From NCBI RefSeq assembly GCF_016482685.1, contig NZ_JACYHF010000010.1, positions 1-64,000 on the forward strand: DNA of 64,000 nt, read 5' to 3'. The position numbers were made by a program, and so were the translations under genes. Of this stretch, positions 63,178 through 64,000 are shown piece by piece (the stretch's first letter is position 1; each line of letters begins with the position of its first letter). Below the pieces are notes generated by a model. It was not told where the DNA came from, made no database searches, and saw only the letters and a program-made list of their open reading frames with translations. This stretch comes from Streptomyces sp. DSM 110735 (lineage in GTDB: Bacteria > Actinomycetota > Actinomycetes > Streptomycetales > Streptomycetaceae).

Positions 63178-64000
63178 ATGCGCTCGCACCTGCTCAATGG
63201 CCTCACCGCGGAGCACTACCGCCGCTCCGTGACCGAAGGAGTAGAGCGGGTGGCTGCCAAACTGGCCACCACCGAACGTCCGTTCACCGGCGTCACCGTC
63301 GACGACCTCACCCCCCGCATCGACGCCGTCGACCTGGACCGCCCGCTCGGCGACACCGCCGCCGTCCTGGACGAGCTGGAGGAGCTGTACCTCCGCGACG
63401 CCGTCTACTTCCACCACCCCCGCTACCTCGCCCACCTCAACTGCCCGGTCGTCATACCGGCGGTGCTCGGCGAGGCGGTGCTCTCCGCCGTCAACTCCTC
63501 CCTGGACACCTGGGACCAGTCGGCGGGCGGCACGCTCATCGAGCGGAAACTGATCGACTGGACCACCGAGCGCATCGGTCTCGGTGAGAACGCCGACGGG
63601 GTCTTCACCTCCGGCGGCAGCCAGTCCAACCTCCAGGCGCTGCTGCTCGCCCGCGAGGAGACCAAGACCGAATCGCTCGACAAACTGCGGGTGTTCGCCT
63701 CCGAGGTGAGCCACTTCAGCGTGAAGAAGTCCGCGAAACTGCTCGGTCTCGGACCCGACGCCGTCGTGACCATCCCCGTGGACCACGACAAGCGGATGCA
63801 CACCGTCGCGCTCGCCCACGAGCTGGAGCGCTGTGCGCAGGACGGTCTTGTCCCGATGGCCGTCGTCGCCACCGCGGGCACCACCGACTTCGGCTCCATC
63901 GACCCGCTGCCCGAAATCGCCGAGCTGTGCGAGCAGTTCGGCGTGTGGATGCACGTCGACGCCGCGTACGGCTGCGGACTGCTCACCTCACTGAAGCACC
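63178..64000 (+). CDS. desA: Lysine decarboxylase of desferrioxamine biosynthesis, partial (C-terminus beyond the right edge)
   Basis: The first 274 codons of a PLP-dependent group II decarboxylase are present. It makes cadaverine from lysine, the first step to desferrioxamine B and E. Seen are the N-terminal MRSHLLNGLTAEHYRRSVTEGVERVAAKLA, FHHPRYLAHLNCPVVIPAVLGE, VNSSLDTWDQSAGGTLIERK, GVFTSGGSQSNLQALLLAREE, EVSHFSVKKSAKLLGLG (stacking His), AVVATAGTTDFGSIDP and WMHVDAAYGCGLL (Asp binding the pyridine N). The PLP lysine lies past the edge. ATG 63178 follows GGAGGA and an iron box. The remaining des genes are expected to the right. Confidence 0.95.
   Translation, partial: MRSHLLNGLTAEHYRRSVTEGVERVAAKLATTERPFTGVTVDDLTPRIDAVDLDRPLGDTAAVLDELEELYLRDAVYFHHPRYLAHLNCPVVIPAVLGEAVLSAVNSSLDTWDQSAGGTLIERKLIDWTTERIGLGENADGVFTSGGSQSNLQALLLAREETKTESLDKLRVFASEVSHFSVKKSAKLLGLGPDAVVTIPVDHDKRMHTVALAHELERCAQDGLVPMAVVATAGTTDFGSIDPLPEIAELCEQFGVWMHVDAAYGCGLLTSLKH

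Overview
The window is a high-GC chromosomal segment of a Streptomyces. The evidence is the strong third-position GC bias, frequent GTG starts, many 4-base stop/start overlaps, a chaplin-rodlin cluster (sporulation-specific surface proteins), a CsoR-type copper box, and an iron-regulated desferrioxamine locus. From memory, the gene order resembles the SCO2716-SCO2782 stretch of S. coelicolor; that is recollection, not a search result.

Layout. (1) 1-3.2 kb: aerial-hypha surface genes: a long chaplin running off the left edge, a short chaplin and three rodlins, each followed by a hairpin. (2) 3.2-8.3 kb: an ABC-2 permease translationally coupled to an unusual secreted S15-type hydrolase/ABC-ATPase fusion, then an APC amino-acid permease. 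(3) 8.6-15.9 kb: a myo-inositol catabolic operon (iolC, aldolase-like gene, iolB, iolD, mmsA) divergent from an IolE/IolI-like TIM-barrel gene across a palindromic promoter region. (4) 16.2-19.3 kb: a small HTH gene, then copper chaperone CopZ and exporter CopA behind a CsoR operator. (5) 19.9-23.6 kb: citrate synthase and RecD2 helicase. (6) 23.8-29.4 kb: a ribose operon (LacI regulator, RbsA, an RbsC-RbsB fusion, RbsK). (7) 29.4-34.2 kb: secreted proteins (lipoprotein, GH3 beta-N-acetylglucosaminidase, S37 peptidase, small cysteine protein). (8) 34.3-38.1 kb: a four-domain ABC exporter.

(9) 38.2-42.6 kb is the accessory part. A small gene carrying a phage-capsid-type domain is followed by an IS200/IS605 element with an apparently intact TnpB but a broken TnpA. 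The element has replaced the end of a phytase-like esterase gene. A beta-lactamase-fold serine hydrolase gene and a decayed membrane-protein fragment come next. (10) 42.7-50.8 kb: an alpha/beta hydrolase; a symporter, ureohydrolase and ThDP-enzyme operon divergent from a PucR regulator; a phosphatase-like gene; a secreted His/Gly/Asn-rich protein. (11) 51.1-53.9 kb: thioesterase II, acyl-CoA dehydrogenase and a reduced Uma2-type gene. (12) 53.9-60.7 kb: degenerate copies of a tetR 3' end, the TetR regulator with paired operators, and a leucine/branched-chain catabolic operon (carboxylase beta and alpha subunits, HMG-CoA lyase, acyl-CoA dehydrogenase). (13) 60.7-64 kb: a lipoprotein, then a ferrioxamine-type binding protein and desA, each behind a perfect 25-base iron box. 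A low-complexity reading frame sits where a siderophore-reductase gene would be expected.

No tRNA, rRNA, CRISPR array or prophage was found. The most unusual items are the hydrolase/ABC fusion, the TnpB element with its predicted reRNA end and lost TnpA, the triplicated tetR tail, the apparent loss of desF, the unexplained gap before citA, and the possible arginine/guanidine operon.
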